Shown one piece after another: positions 11,350 through 23,599 of a stretch of DNA of 64,000 nucleotides; positions within the stretch are counted from its first letter, which is position 1; the number at the start of each line of letters is the position of its first letter. A model generated the notes under the pieces. It did not search any database. It was not told the DNA's origin and was given only the letters and a program-made list of their open reading frames with translations. The stretch is taken from the NCBI RefSeq assembly GCF_932294415.1, contig NC_065536.1, positions 40,322,354 through 40,386,353 on the forward strand, written 5' to 3'. A program made the position numbers and the translations under genes. The DNA comes from Quercus robur (Eukaryota; Streptophyta; Magnoliopsida; Fagales; Fagaceae).

Positions 11350-12264
11350 CAAGTCTAACCAATTTTGTATTTCAAAAACAAATCAAGACAGTTTAGTGAG
11401 CATACATTAACACATGTATTCCTTGTGATGGTCAAATCACATTGTACCTGCACATGTATCAAGAGTAGCAAAGAATATTGTGTGTTGTGTGTGAAAATAT
11501 CGCAAGATTGCATAAGTGTCTTCATGGTATGACGATTTGAGATATGAGAAAATCACTTTACTCACACACAATCATAACTGCTTAATGGAGACTATCACCT
11601 TTGAGGTACATCCTATAACTCCTACATCTCCTAGAAGACAAGCTTGTAAAGCATTTTGATTCTTTTTGCTTTTATTTTTCTTTGATATTTTCTTTTAAAC
11701 AAACCATGCATGGGCATATAGGAGAGAGAAAAGAAATACCCAATGATGTTAAGTATTTAACATTGCACTTTTACTATGCCAAAACATATAGATGTCATTT
11801 CATGATTGACGGGCAATAATGGTGAGATGGTTATTTATACCTTTCTCTTAGGATTTTCTAGTCCTTCACATCATAAAGAGTGATACGAGTGTTAAGTACA
11901 AGAGATTGCTTAATCTTACTCATCACAAACATGAGCCACAAAACTCACTTGCTTAGTTGATCATAGAGATGCTCATCTAAGCTACAAAAGATACAAAGTT
12001 TAGAAAACTTTGTTTCAACGGCCATCCAAGGTACACAATTACCAATGTACACAAAATACACACTGTTTTTGTATTTGTCTGATTTTTCAAATTTTTTTTT
12101 ATTTTTATGAAAAGCAAAATAGAACAAAATTGAAAATAAACAAACAAAAACATGTTAAACAAAACAAAGCATAAAACTAGACTAACTTAAAACAAAAAGG
12201 CAAAACACACAAGTAATGCATACTCAAACACAAGAAGGGGAGAGAGAGAGAGAAAAAAAAGTGA

Positions 12265-14170
12265 CTAAATCACTTGGATCATTTTTCCTTCCACACCTTG
12301 GAAGAACATTTCCATTTGGTAAACCCTTAATCCAGCGCCGGGGGGAGAATTGAAACCGTTCAAGTTCGAAAGGAACATGAGGGCTTTAAATAGATCTCCA
12401 AGAGAAGCAAAAGAGGATAGAAACTGATTCTGATTTCTCGATGAGATCATATTATTGCTCTGTTGAGTGGCTAACCACTTATAGCAATTTGGTCGAGTAT
12501 GTCTAGCTGCTCCACAGCGATGACAGAGATGTTACTTCTTCTGTTTAGATTTTTGAGTATTTCCCTTCTTAGCCCTAGGGTTTTTAGTCTCTTTCTTATC
12601 AAGCTTAGGGGGGTGCTCCTAAGATAGATTTACCCTTGTCTATGTTCTCACTAGCTAAAACAATTTTCACATCATTGTTCTTAGATTCTACATTATTAGC
12701 AGGTGAAACAAAAACAGTAGTACTAGTAGAAGCAATACTAGGAGAAGAGAAATCATATCCTAAACCGGTTCGATCAAAAGCAGATTTCTCAAGGTTGAGC
12801 ATCTTGTCAAGCTTTGCACTTGAAGTTCTTTCCAACTAAGCTCTGACTTGGAACAGCTTTGCCTCAAGCTTCTTGATCTTCTCAACCAAGAAATTATTTT
12901 CAAACCGCAATGCTCCAATGGTTTGATTAGCTTCATCAAACTTTGTGGAGATTTCTTCTCGTTTAAGCTCCACATCACTGAGCTTCTTGGTGGCCAACCT
13001 ATACAACTTCTCACACTTTTTCGAGACCTTGTATAATTTTGCATAGATTGTATGGATGTCATCTTGTTCATCCATCTTCTCAAATTTAGACTCCACCAAG
13101 TCCTTTTATTCATCCATATCTTCAACAATCCCCTCAGTAGGATTTATAGTGGTAGTGAAGGTATTACGGATTCCATCATCCTCATTATCAGAATCATCTT
13201 TAGGCTCGGTGTCGCTTAAAGTAGCAGCAAGTTTCTTGCTCTTCCCAATGGTCTTGAGATACGTAGGGCACTCTTGTTTCAGGTGACCGAAACCCTGACA
13301 CCCAAAGCACTTTGGTCCTAAGGGAATAGTGTACTGACCGCTATTCTTAGCATCCTTCTTTCCTTTGTCTTGGTTCTTGAACTGAGACGAACTGGACTAC
13401 TTGTAGTCTTTGTCAAATCCTTTAGCATTGGCATTCTTTATAAACTTTTTGAATTGCCTAGTGATATAGGATTTCATCTTAGAATCTTCATCATCTAAAG
13501 ACTCATCAGTGTCACTGCTCTTAATCTTCAATGCCATACTCTTGCCCTTACTAGAATTCCCAATCCTTGTCAAACCCAACTCATAGGTTTGCAGATTGCC
13601 AACCAGCTCTGTCAAAGGAATTTTGTCAATATCTTTTGATTCCTCAATCGCAGTGATCTTGGCATGAAATCTCTCCGGTAGAGATCTGAGCACCTTTCTA
13701 ACAATCTTGGGTTCGAGAATGGTTTCCCCAAAATTAAAGGCTAAGTTCACTATATCCTTGAGCTTGGCATAGAACCCATCCAATGACTCATCCTCCTCCA
13801 TCTTAATCTCTTCAAAGCTTGTGGTAAGCCTCTGAAGCTTTAAATCCTTGACAACCTTGGTTCCTTCATAGGTTGTCTACAGGATGGTCCATGCTTTTTT
13901 TGCAGTTTCAGTGGAAGATATCTTCTTGAACTCCTCATTCGTGACTGTACTGAATAAGGCATTCAATGCCTTGCTATTGAAATTAGCCGCTTTGATCTTT
14001 GCATTATCCTAATCAACCAGCGCTTCCTTAGGCTTGGTCCAGCTTATCTCCACAACCTGCCACACTTTTTCATCTAATGATTGCAAGAAAACTCTCATGC
14101 ATACTTTCCAGTATGCAAAGTTAGTGTCATAAAATAAATGAGGTATAATTAAAGATTGTCCTCTATCCAT
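12265..14170 (-). pseudogene. Element A gag (UBN2, two zinc knuckles, coiled coil), broken
   Basis: The start MDRGQSLI (14170) matches MDRSQSF of Element C. Domains in order: a UBN2-type copia gag domain (NFAYWKVCMRVFL; AWTILxTTYEGTK; SLPERFHAKITAIEESKD), a CCHC knuckle CFGCQGFGHLKQEC near 13270-13320, a long charged coiled coil (13099-12605), and a second knuckle CHRCGAARHTRPNC near 12500-12530. In-frame stops lie at 14009-14011, about 13876 and 13397; further breaks follow. No protease or integrase frame follows, and the next recognisable coding sequence is the accessory ORF. Known family role: capsid and RNA binding of virus-like particles. Confidence 0.85.
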
Positions 14171-14224
14171 GACAATAGGGGTCAATAAATCACACAGCAA
14201 AAATTAACCCTAATCAGAGTATGC

Positions 14225-14240
14225 CTACTCTGATACTACT
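14225..14240 (-). other. Element A primer-binding site
   Basis: On the minus strand AGTAGTATCAGAGTAG directly follows the 5' LTR. It is close to the initiator-Met tRNA complement TGGTATCAGAGC. Confidence 0.75.
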
Positions 14241-15244
14241 TGATAGGCCAAGAATGTATTGACATCTTATGATAAATTAACCAATTAATTAGTCAACTGA
14301 ATTAATTAATTTAATTAACATGCAATATGCATGGTAGCACAAACAAATTATTAATTAAGTTAATATGCAGGAATAAAGTTGACACGGTGATTTTTTTACA
14401 AATGGGAAAAACATCCAAGGCAAAAACCCCACCCCATGATTCTAAGGCCACCACTCTTGAGAATCTACTATTATCACAACAAACGGTTACAAGTAAAGAA
14501 ATCCTAGTACCTTATACCAACCTACAGTTAAACCCTTACCCCAATACTCAATCGAACTTGTTCTGTAGTAACAATCTCTCCTTTTCAATGCACGGCTCCC
14601 AGTACGTGACTAACCAATTGATGCATAGATTCAAGTACATGACTAACCACCAACTTGAGAAGGATGTTGGCTGCAAAGTCCTTCAGTTCATGAACACAAT
14701 GAAGATCACGAAACTCCTTGGTTATAAAATCTTATGGTGTACAAATGCAACAGTTTCTTGAAGAGAAAGATGAACTAGGGCAAATTGGCTCCAGTCACAA
14801 TATGCTTGTGAATAACCTTTGCATCAAGTTGCACTCACTTGCATCATCTGTGACGGCCCTTAAAATAATCATTATATATGTTTAGGGTTATGAGAAAAGA
14901 AAGCCTAAACATGCATACACAAATTGGAGTGAAATCAAATCTGAAAATCTGATTTTCTTAAATCTCGATAGATAGGGTATCTATTGATCAGTTGTCGAGC
15001 ATCGGGCAAAAACTGCCTTTTAAACCTCAATAGATGCTATCTGTCGAGCTTTAAAATTCAACACTTCTTCACTTGATTCTTGGACAGATTTGCATGACTT
15101 TAACACTTGGACTTGAAACCTTATTCCTTGAAATACTAAACACATCCTAGATCTACCAAATTACAAGTAAAGTGCGTTTTGTCAAAGGATTAGTCAATTC
15201 TACATTGACATATGTTTCTAACATGATTCACATATGTCCTAACA
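14241..15244 (-). repeat. Element A 5' LTR
   Basis: A 1,004-bp partner of 1130-2129 with TG...CA ends. The motif cluster (about 14955-15055) and a TATATATG TATA candidate (near 14875) are in the same order as in the other LTR. The outer flank is TATAG, against TATAA at the other end. Confidence 0.9.
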
Positions 15245-15939
15245 TATAGTTTATAAAAGAAACTATTTTTTGGAATATGTCATTGTTCCTCACATTCAGT
15301 TTCTTTGACAACAATTTGAAACAAAAACCATCAAAAATTATACTTATGTGAATTCATTAAAATCAATCTTAACCATTTAGATTTCCTAACTTGTTTTAGT
15401 GACATGTAATATATATATAACCAACATTATAGTATTTATTCTATGTACTTAAAATGAGTATTAATTGGATAAATACATTTATTTATTTATATTAATTATT
15501 TTAAGTGGTGCATTAATTATTTAAGTATAATGAAATTTTGATGTCATTTTTCTAATATTTATATAAGAAATAGTTGATTTGAAATATGACATTGTTTTTG
15601 AAATTTAGTTACTTTTACAATAATTGAAACTTAGTCCAAAAATAAGTAAATAAATAGTTGTCAATTCAAACAAGCAATAGATTCATATTTTTAACAACTT
15701 TCTATTTAGTTGATTTTTAATCATTGTAACACATAATAAATATTACACAAGATCCTTATAAAGTTTAGAACTACGTGTTTGGGGTGCATATAAAGGGAAA
15801 ACAAATACCCTAGGTTGAACAAGTGATGTGAAGAGATGAGAATAAAACTAAAATAATAAAGTTTAATTGAAGAGATTTTTTATGGTTTAGTAAAGTTAAT
15901 TTAAATTGAGAGAAAATGACAATATATTAAGGCGCTAAG
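15245..15939. other. AT-rich intergenic DNA
   Basis: No gene was seen. A weak internal duplication is possible: GAAACTATTTTTTGGAATATG near 15260 resembles GAAATAGTTGATTTGAAATATG near 15568. The part from about 15780 may still belong to the gypsy LTR fragment that follows, but the matching end lies beyond this window. Confidence 0.5.
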
Positions 15940-16630
15940 GTTTTGGGATTCACACACAACACATCTATTGGTAGTTTTAACAATATTTATTTTATAACTC
16001 AACTAAAATTCATACGAATGATGATCTTAGTCAGATGATTTAACAATAAAAACTCAAGAATTAATTGTCTAAGGTAGTTTCATGAAATTGATTGATTTTA
16101 GGCAAAACAAAACTAGTGAATTAGTTCGCAAGAAATACTAAGCCTTTAATGTGACTGGAGTCTACGATAAATCAAAGAATTATACAAAACTAAACATTTT
16201 TCTAGATGAGTAAATCAATCAAAAACATAATAAAATAAGCATTAAAACAATAAAATAATTGTTAAGAACATACCAATAAATGATTAGGTTTCACTCTTTT
16301 CCTTAGCAAGGCAAGCAAGTCATAACACAAATAAAACTCTAAAATTGGTAAAGAAACTTTAAGAAAACCTAAATTACGGTCTATGGCAGCTCTCCCCTAA
16401 ATTTTTCCCTAAAGATTCTTTAAATAGGTCAAAGAATTCTATTACAAGTTGAATTTCCGTTTGGAGAAAATCTCAGGTTTTTAGGTTTCACTTAACTGAC
16501 ATTTTTGGCCTATTTAACTTCAGAATTCAGACTTTTGGTAAACTACAAAGTTGTAGCCCTTTAAGTTAACTTTACAGCCCAACTTGAATCATCTTGATTG
16601 AACATCTGAGCCAAAAGTTATGCTCCAAAT
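15940..16630 (-). repeat. Truncated Athila-type gypsy LTR
   Basis: The reverse complement matches the 3' LTR at 61043-64000 from about 61393 to the window end, skipping the two insertions in that LTR. Shared strings include TTTGGCTCAGATGTTCAATC-like and TTGATTGATTTTACTC-like stretches. The first ~345 LTR bases are missing, and the break falls exactly at 16630, where a 24-bp repeat begins. The copy shows the uninterrupted target sequence of the MITE and hAT insertions at 61656 and 63012. Confidence 0.85.
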
Positions 16631-16786
16631 ATGGCCCAGCCCACAAGGCCAACAATTATGTGGGGAAGAGGAAGAGGAATGGTACCGGGTGAGATAAAAA
16701 TTGGGCTTGAAATGGTATAGTGAATAGTGATTACTGATTACAGAGCCCGGAGTCACCACAACATGGCCCAGCCCACAAGGCCAACA
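16631..16786. repeat. 24-bp direct repeat flanking 108 bp
   Basis: The 24-mer starting ATGGCCCAGCCCACAAGG occurs at 16631-16654 and again at 16763-16786. The first copy abuts the truncated gypsy LTR, suggesting repair or template switching at that breakpoint. The GGCCCA-type core is common in plant promoters. Confidence 0.85.
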
Positions 16787-16806
16787 GTGAGACACAGACA
16801 GTAATC

Positions 16807-17016
16807 TTGATCTTTTTGTTTCCTTTCCCCGCTCTTGCCTCTCTCGGAGAGAGAGAGATCCGAGTTTTTGATTCAAAACATGATGATGATGATGATGAGT
16901 TTATGTGTGCAGTGGTAGATGGTTTCTCTTTGATGATTGGTCTCGGAATTTCTGCCTTTATTGCCTCCATTCTTTGCTCTGGTGCTTTCTTCCACAACGC
17001 CAAGGAAGTCTTTTAA
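16807..17016 (+). CDS. Possible small host ORF with one membrane segment
   Basis: The frame gives 69 residues with an Asp run (DDDDDE), then a hydrophobic segment (LMIGLGISAFIASILCSGAF) and a short tail ending NAKEVF. It follows GGCCCA elements and a CT-rich leader-like stretch, and an AAG|GTATTT donor-like sequence comes shortly after the stop. I do not recognise a family. It may be a first exon of a small unknown protein or chance. The ATG codons in the GATGAT repeat make the start ambiguous. Confidence 0.3.
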   Translation: MIFLFPFPALASLGEREIRVFDSKHDDDDDEFMCAVVDGFSLMIGLGISAFIASILCSGAFFHNAKEVF

Positions 17017-18294
17017 TTCCATTTCAAGGTATTTAATAGTCTTTTTTGGTAGAATATAGTGATTTACCATCGTTATCATCTCCTAAACTCAACAAAATAT
17101 ATTGCTTTTTCTGTAGCCATTAATTAGAGGACGGTTGATTTCCAATTAGGCTCACAAAATGCTATGACAATAATGTTATTAGGCCTTGCTAATTCATTAT
17201 ACGGCAATTTGTATATAAAGGACCCAATGAACATTGAAATGCTCATTAATCCAACAAATGAGAAACTAACTATCACTTGAGATCTTCTCAGATGAAGCTT
17301 CCATTGTATGGTTGATGGAGGTGTAGCTGCAGAAGAACAATTGCTCTGGATGGCATGCTAGATATGTACTCCTCATTATGAGCAAAATTCATCGGTACAA
17401 AAAAGATATTTATATATATTAGATTTTTTTTTAGAAGAATATAGATTAGAAGTTATTTTAAGCTTTTATGGGTTTTAGATTTCTCTACTATTTAGACCAG
17501 TTCTCTGTTTTGGTAAATCCCAAACTTATTAGATACTTGTTGATCTGATAATATGATAGGACATCTCTTCCTTTTAAATGTTAATTTCAATTGGTACTTC
17601 TTTGTGTTCAGGTCCCTCATCCTCATTATAATTATCGAATTATCAAAAAATATATATATAATAAGAAAGAAGTTTTTTTTTTTTTTTTTTTGTAACTAGT
17701 GCTAACTTTGCAAAACAAACACATTATAGTACATAAGACAAGGATAATAGCTCACATAATTTTGACTTATGAACAGGTTGCTTAGAAACAATATTGTCCA
17801 ACATTTTTAATATATTGCAAGATTAATATGTCAAGTGCAGTCCTAGTCAAAACTACTTCGAGTTCTCTAAGTGCAATAGTTGCTAATATGTCTGGGACTT
17901 GGGGTGCCCAAACTAGTGCCATGAAACGCATACATTGAAAATCCAAATATGGATTTTCATTCTTGTATTAGAATCTACAAGATGAATATGCAAGCAGAGT
18001 ATAAGTTTATTAATCTCATGGTCTACGTTGGTTGTTTCAGACTATAATTTGTAGTATGTTGATTGTAAACAGGTTTGCAGGAAATTAATTGTTACTGATT
18101 CAATGATTAGCACTTATTAGATATCCCTTTGCAGTTGGCCAACTTTATATTTTCATTACAATTTGCTTTTGTAGCTTTGTGGTAGTCTGTTTTGTTATAA
18201 ATGATTGCGAAAAGTGTACATTCAATTACTACTTACTACAAGGATGTGAAATATAATGTATCTGTATTACAGTGAAAAATGCATTTTTGAACAG
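17017..18294. other. AT-rich DNA, no gene seen
   Basis: It could be intronic if the exon-like pieces at 16807 and 18295 belong together. It contains a T run near 17671-17690. Nothing else can be supported. Confidence 0.4.
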
Positions 18295-18432
18295 ACCAAG
18301 TCTTTTGATAAAAATATGATTTCATCAAACAGAACAAGTAACGGCTTTATTCATCCAAGCATCTCAAACACTGAGATGGAAAGATTTATTACCAACCAGA
18401 ACACTTATGTGGCACAACAGGCTTTAAGTTGA
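18295..18432 (+). other. Exon-like 46-codon open stretch
   Basis: It follows a good acceptor (TTTTGAACAG) and reads TKSFDKNMISSNRTSNGFIH and onward to NTYVAQQALS-stop with no interruption. This looks like a terminal coding exon of an unrecognised gene. A polyadenylation-like AATAAA (about 18662) lies downstream. The linked upstream exon, if any, is not certain. Confidence 0.3.
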
Positions 18433-18959
18433 ATGGGAATGTAATTTTCTTTTTACTACACTCTTTTCAGGTTTTTACTTGTTATACTGTCATTTTAGTG
18501 CTTTTCACAGACTAATATGGATATAATAACTTGTGTATTGAATTAATATTTTTAGGTGTTCCTGGAAGTACGGAAGGAACTTCTAACTATTATGGAGTGA
18601 CACTATGTTTCCACTCGCCTGTATGTACTCAAAGAATGTAGCATTTTCCCCACTATTGAGCAATAAAAATCTGGCAATTTTGATATTTACTAGACTTTTT
18701 TCAGCATTTTTTTTTTTCAATTTAATATTCTTATGTATCTTTTAGGTTGCCCTTCCATATAAAATCTAGAGGTTGAACATTTTGGCTTACAAATTTGTAT
18801 ACTGTAGCTTGTAGCAAGGCTGGCACTAGGCTTAGGCCTAAAGCCTCCCATGGCCTCTCATACAAAAAGACCCCAAAATTATATTCTCACCCAAGGGAGC
18901 CCCTTAATTCAGTTTCAAGATATTGATTTTCTACCCCTTCAATATCCAAAGTCACCTTC

Positions 18960-20294
18960 ATCTTCATGAACGGGTTTTAGAGAGCTGGAGTATGGCAATC
19001 TAGCTTTGTTAGCCAAGCAAGGTTGGCTTCTAATCCACAATCCACAATCATTAAAATTCCAAGTACTGAAGGCTAAGGTTTTTTTCTTACATATCATTCC
19101 TAGAAGCCCCAATGCCCACCCAATCATCTTACACTTTGTATAGTATTGCACAGGCAAGACATGTTATTATTGATTTATTGTGGGAACACGTTAGGGTATT
19201 GGCAATTGGGATAGCATGCAAGTTTGTCAAGATGGAAAACTCTATAGACATCCATTTACATGCCAAAATCCAAACATACTTAAGTGACAACTTGTGATTG
19301 GTGCACCAAAATCAAGTTTTTCATTAAGTTACAAATGGTGGTCCCATGTACAAGTGTCGATATCCAACCAAAAATTGTCACCCAAGCATGTAGTAGATTT
19401 GAGTGTGGAAATAGTTTTGCCTGTAGGTGGACTGTTGGCAAGACCAATGGTTATCGACCCCGACCACTTATCATGTCTAGCTCAACATGTCAGCCAATGC
19501 TACCCTTCGCTCCTTTTGGAATTCACTCTAGTCTCTACAAATGCAACCGAAAGTCAACTTCATATGGAGGATGTGTAATGGAATCTTGTCCACTTAAACA
19601 ACTCTGTTTAAGAGAGGAGTCATCTCTAAGAGTTATGTGTGTTTTGTACCAAGGGTGTAGAGACTGATATTCATTCATGTCTAAGGGGTCTAGAACATAA
19701 GTACTATTACATCAACTACAGGAATAGCCCAAGACTAGATGGGATTCTGTGAAGATCATCGTGACAAAGTTTTAATCGCCTGACATTGAAATCTCTATCT
19801 TAATCCTATGCAATGCATGGAGGCTGGGTGATACACACAACAATTTGGAGTCATAGTGCAGCAAAGCAAAGATGGCAAAATTACAATTTCATGAGATCAG
19901 AGCTATGCAAAATCATAATGTTGTTCTGGGCCTTCTGGCTTCCAAAATGGTCACATCCTCTCTAGCAGATTGATATGTAAGTTTAGTTTGGCCAATGCCT
20001 CTACCAAATTAAGACTCTTAGGAGGAATTGAAGCTGTGATCTGTGATGCAGCTAGAAAAATGTTGGTAGCAATAGTGGAATCATTACGACAGTGATTGCT
20101 CCTTCCATAAGCATGTTATATTGTTATGCACTACTTCAAGATCTCCTCTACTGCAAAGATATGGGTTTTTGGGCACTGAAAGTTGACTGTGGTAATAGGC
20201 TGTTTTACCCTTTGCTGACAGTTGTGGCACCATGTTTCTCCAAACTGGGTCTGCTAGTTGATTCAATCTCTACTCACGGGCTTTCAAAAGGTTT
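18960..20294 (+). pseudogene. Decayed L1 LINE ORF2 relic (RT C-terminal region and RNase H)
   Basis: Near 18975-19085 the plus strand reads NLALLAKQGWLLIHNPQSL and LKFQVLKAKVF. This is clearly the same segment as NLAMLVKQAWRLLNHQNSL of the L1 at 34752-40542 (35993-35900). A weak continuation PSYTLYSIAQARHVI follows. Near 20005-20090, GGIEAVICDAARKMLVA matches the plant L1-type RNase H core seen at 30450-30500. Many stops and shifts are present. Confidence 0.6.
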
Positions 20295-20323
20295 CTTTCT
20301 GTTAGGACATATTTGATTCACTT

Positions 20324-21395
20324 TGTAAAATTGTAATTTACAACTATATGTTTTGTTGGCTTTAATTCCGTGTCAAATTTGATTGTAATTATGTTCAATC
20401 TTTTGTACCCTGTATTTAATGTGGGATTTAATTGTAAGGGTTATGTGTGAGAGAGAGAGAATGTGAAGACTCAAGCAAATTGAAGACTGAAGAGTTTTCG
20501 CGAGTAGCTCATGACTAAGCATCCCGCGAAATGATGCATGTGCCCTGCACATGACTGGAATGCGAAGAGTCAGAACAGGATGGAAACAACTGTGTTTCAC
20601 GAGTAGCTCACGGGTAAGGCCTTCCCGCGAGACACTCGCGAAACATTCTGTTTTGTCAGATTGTCCTATCTGATACACACTTTTTGTACCCACACTATAT
20701 ATACCCACATTACCCACAGATGTTGAGGAGTGCTTCTAAGAGAAAACCCTAGCCACAAACCTTGAGAGTTAGAAATTGTTATACCCACATTTTTCTACAC
20801 AATTGCTAGTGGATTTTCCTCAACTCCTATCTCTCCATTTCCATACCATTGAAAGATTGATAGCCCAAACACTTACCACACCCTTTCAGAGTGTCAAGTG
20901 AGGTTTTGGTACTGCTGGAAAGTATTGGAAGAAGCTAGGCTTTGGCGGATGCAATCAGGTGTATTGCGAGATCCGGAGAGCTAGACAAGACATGGTTTTG
21001 AGAAGCCTTGTTGGAGTAGGAGCTTGGAAGGCTTAGGTACATCGAGTAGATTAGGCTTGGAGGGTCTCTTGCTAACCCATGTATCCCAACTGATTGTTTA
21101 GTGGATCGATTACCACTTGGAGGGCAGCGGAAAGGTTTTTCGTCGAGTTCTTCGATTTCCTCTTCGATAACATATCGACGTGTTATCTTGTGTTTGCATT
21201 CTTCTTCCCTATTCTTTTACCTTTCATTTTATTGCTGTGTTATAATGATTATGAGTTAGAGTAGCTTGTTTGTTTATCTGCTCGCATTTACTCTATTCCG
21301 CACTTAGTATTAAGTTAGAGTAAAATCAATCGAGCCGTAACTTTAATTTGGGGGTCTAAATAGCTATTGTGTTTTCACACATTTTCAAGGATTCA
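20324..21395 (+). repeat. Element C 5' LTR
   Basis: A 1,072-bp LTR. The motif cluster at about 20497-20645 contains TTTTCGCGAGTAGCTC, ATCCCGCGAAATG, CTTCCCGCGAGACACTCG and decayed forms. TATA (CTATATATA, 20694-20702) follows about 50 bases later. The long transcribed part is shared with the 3' LTR. Confidence 0.92.
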
Positions 21396-21412
21396 ATTGG
21401 TATCAGATCAGA
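21396..21412 (+). other. Element C primer-binding site
   Basis: ATTGGTATCAGATCAGA directly follows the LTR. Ten bases match the initiator-Met tRNA complement TGGTATCAGAGC. Confidence 0.85.
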
Positions 21413-21461
21413 TACACTCGCTGTGGTTTAATTACTTGAGTGTGATCCTTGACCTTTTGTG

Positions 21462-23382
21462 ATGGACCGGTCACAATCTTTCAATGCTCCACCAGTCTTT
21501 GATGGGGGCAATTATGCCTTTTGGAAGGTCCATATGAGGGCTTTCTTGTGTGCTATAAATGAGTTCGTATGGAATTCTGTTGAGAATGGGTATGTTAAAC
21601 CCACAACAGCTAAGTGCGAATGGGACAAGGCAGTTCTTTCATTAGCTAATGCGAATAGTAAGGCCATTAATGCTATATTATGTGGTGTCCCCTGATGAGT
21701 TTCACAAGACATTGCATGTGGAGACAACCAAGGAAGCTTGGACGATTCTTGAGACTACCTATGAAGGTACCAAGAAAGTCAAGGACACGAAGCTCCAAAT
21801 GCTTACCACCAGATTTGAAGAGCTTAAGATGGGTGATGATGAAGCTTTCAATTCATTCTATGGAAAGCTCAATGAAATTGTAATTGCTAAGCTCAATCTC
21901 GAAGAGAATAATGAGGATTCTAAGGTGGTGAGAAAGATTTTGAGGTCTTTACGAGAGGGCTTCCGAGCAAAAGTTACAATTATAAAAGAGAGTAAAGACT
22001 TGGATAAGATCAAAATCCAAGAGCTAATTGGATCTCTCCAAACATATGAGTTGAGACTGTCTTCTCATAAATCGAGCAAATCTCTTGCTCTTAAAACCAT
22101 CACCGAAAGAATGGACGACTCCTCTGAAGAGGATGATGTGGAGAAGGAAGTAGCATTCCTTGTAAAGAACTTCCGAAAATTTCTGAAGATGAAAAACAAT
22201 GGGAAGCCTTTCAACAAAGGAAAGTTTACATCCTCTAAGGGTGATAGGAAGGAGTTTAAGAAGATGGGAAGGAGTTTCAATCCCCTCAAGGAATTGTGTG
22301 TTACGAATGCAATGGCCATGGGCATCTCAAGAAGGAGTGTCCTAACTACCTAAGAGGAAAGGGTAAAGTGTTTGCCACTACCCTTAGTGATTCTGACAGC
22401 TCAAGTTCAGACACTGAAGGAGAATGTGACAGTGAAGGGAATTATAGGGCTTTTATGGCTATTGCCTCAGTTGATTCAAAAGATGATTTGAGCAATTTGG
22501 TTGATGAACTTGGTAATATTTTTGAGGATGAGAAAATTGAAGAATCCGAAGATGAAGACGTATGCCAAATGAAGGGGAGAACAACTTTTAAGAAGCCTAT
22601 GATTCTCTGCTGGAAGATTGTGGCAAATACGCCAAAGTTGCTAACCTTGCTGTGAAAAAGATGAAAAATGTTGAAAAAGAGCATAAGGGTATACTTGTGC
22701 AACTTAAGGAATCAAAGTGTATAGAAGAAAGACTCAAAGGAGTGTTGGTTGCATCTTACTCTAAGATCAAGTTTCTTAAACTTGAAATTATTCAAGCAAA
22801 TGTCAAGGTTGAGCGCATCTCCACCAAAAAATTTGACAATGTGCTATTTTCTCAAAATCTTCACATGATAAGACCAGTTTGTGTTATACTGGAGAAGGAA
22901 GTTCGAGCAGCGAACCCAAGAAGGAAGTGAAGTTCGTTTCAACCAAAAATGTTAAGAAACTTAAAGAAGTGAAGCCTGAGATTGAGACCCCTGCTGTAGT
23001 AAAGAGAAACATTGGTGCAAAACCAAAGGAAAAATGGAAGTCATTACCCAAAAATCAAATGGGACCTCAAGTAAAACACTTGTGTCATCATTGTAGAGTA
23101 CAAAGACACACAAGGTCGAATTGTTTCAAGCTTCATGCACTTAAGAGGGCTGATTCTATGCGTGGCCAAGAAAATTCAAGGAGAAGACCAAGGGAAGCAC
23201 AAGCTAAGGAAGATAGTGAAGGACATCTCATTGGAGACGTGATGGAAATGCTGAAAAACATATCATTGTGCCTTACTAGCTTTACTTTGAGGTTTGAAAG
23301 TTATGTTGGTCGTATCCCGCCATCTAAGGCTCTCACCCAAAATACTCGTAAAGAGTGGGTGAAGAAGGGTTCTTATGCATGA
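21462..23382 (+). pseudogene. Element C gag (UBN2, two zinc knuckles, coiled coil), frameshifted
   Basis: It starts MDRSQSFNAPPVFDGGNYAF (ATG 21462). The UBN2 gag domain runs to about 22100 across a frameshift near 21690: FWKVHMRAFL in one frame, AWTILETTYEGTK and SLQTYELRL in the next. After another shift near 22290 comes a CCHC knuckle (CYECNGHGHLKKEC), an acidic Ser/Asp/Glu stretch, a Lys-rich coiled coil (from 22652), and a second knuckle CHHCRVQRHTRSNC near 23080-23125. The ORF ends NTRKEWVKKGSYA-stop at 23382. Full copia polyproteins continue from such a basic motif into protease and integrase; here nothing follows. At least three shifts make this copy non-coding as a whole. Confidence 0.87.
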
Positions 23383-23599
23383 TCACCCTCTATGCCCATG
23401 CATTAATACTTCCGATGTTTAGGGTCATAGGTTCATGCATCATGACATGCATAATTCATTGTGTGTCAATTGCTTTCGGTTTTTAGCATGTTTCTTTTAC
23501 AAGTTTTTGTTTTGTTCTTGTTTTTGTTGATCTTACTTTACTTGTTCTATTTTTGAGTGTGTTCAAAAATTCAAAAACCCATAAAAATTGAAAATTCTT

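Larger units (their letters stand above)
1130..15244 (-). mobile_element. Element A: gag-only LTR retrotransposon with accessory ORF
   Basis: Two ~1-kb direct LTRs bound this unit (3' LTR 1130-2129, 5' LTR 14241-15244); both read TGTTAGGACATATG...CTATCA or close variants on the minus strand. A tRNA-iMet-type primer site abuts the 5' LTR and a purine tract abuts the 3' LTR. The flanking 5-mers are TATAA and TATAG, a target duplication with one mismatch. The interior carries a copia-type (UBN2) gag remnant, an intron-bearing internal promoter and a PF20167-like accessory ORF. No protease, integrase, reverse transcriptase or RNase H is present, so any mobility depended on another element. Element B is nested at 2662-8959; without it the unit is about 7.8 kb. 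Confidence 0.9.

Noticed and set aside
16589-17079. Minus-strand frames through the GATGAT repeat
   Set aside because: They depend on the simple repeat and overlap each other without a domain or a plausible promoter.
20300-20323. A separate short repeat before Element C
   Set aside because: It joins with 28488-29471 into one LTR with its own CTTTC target duplication.
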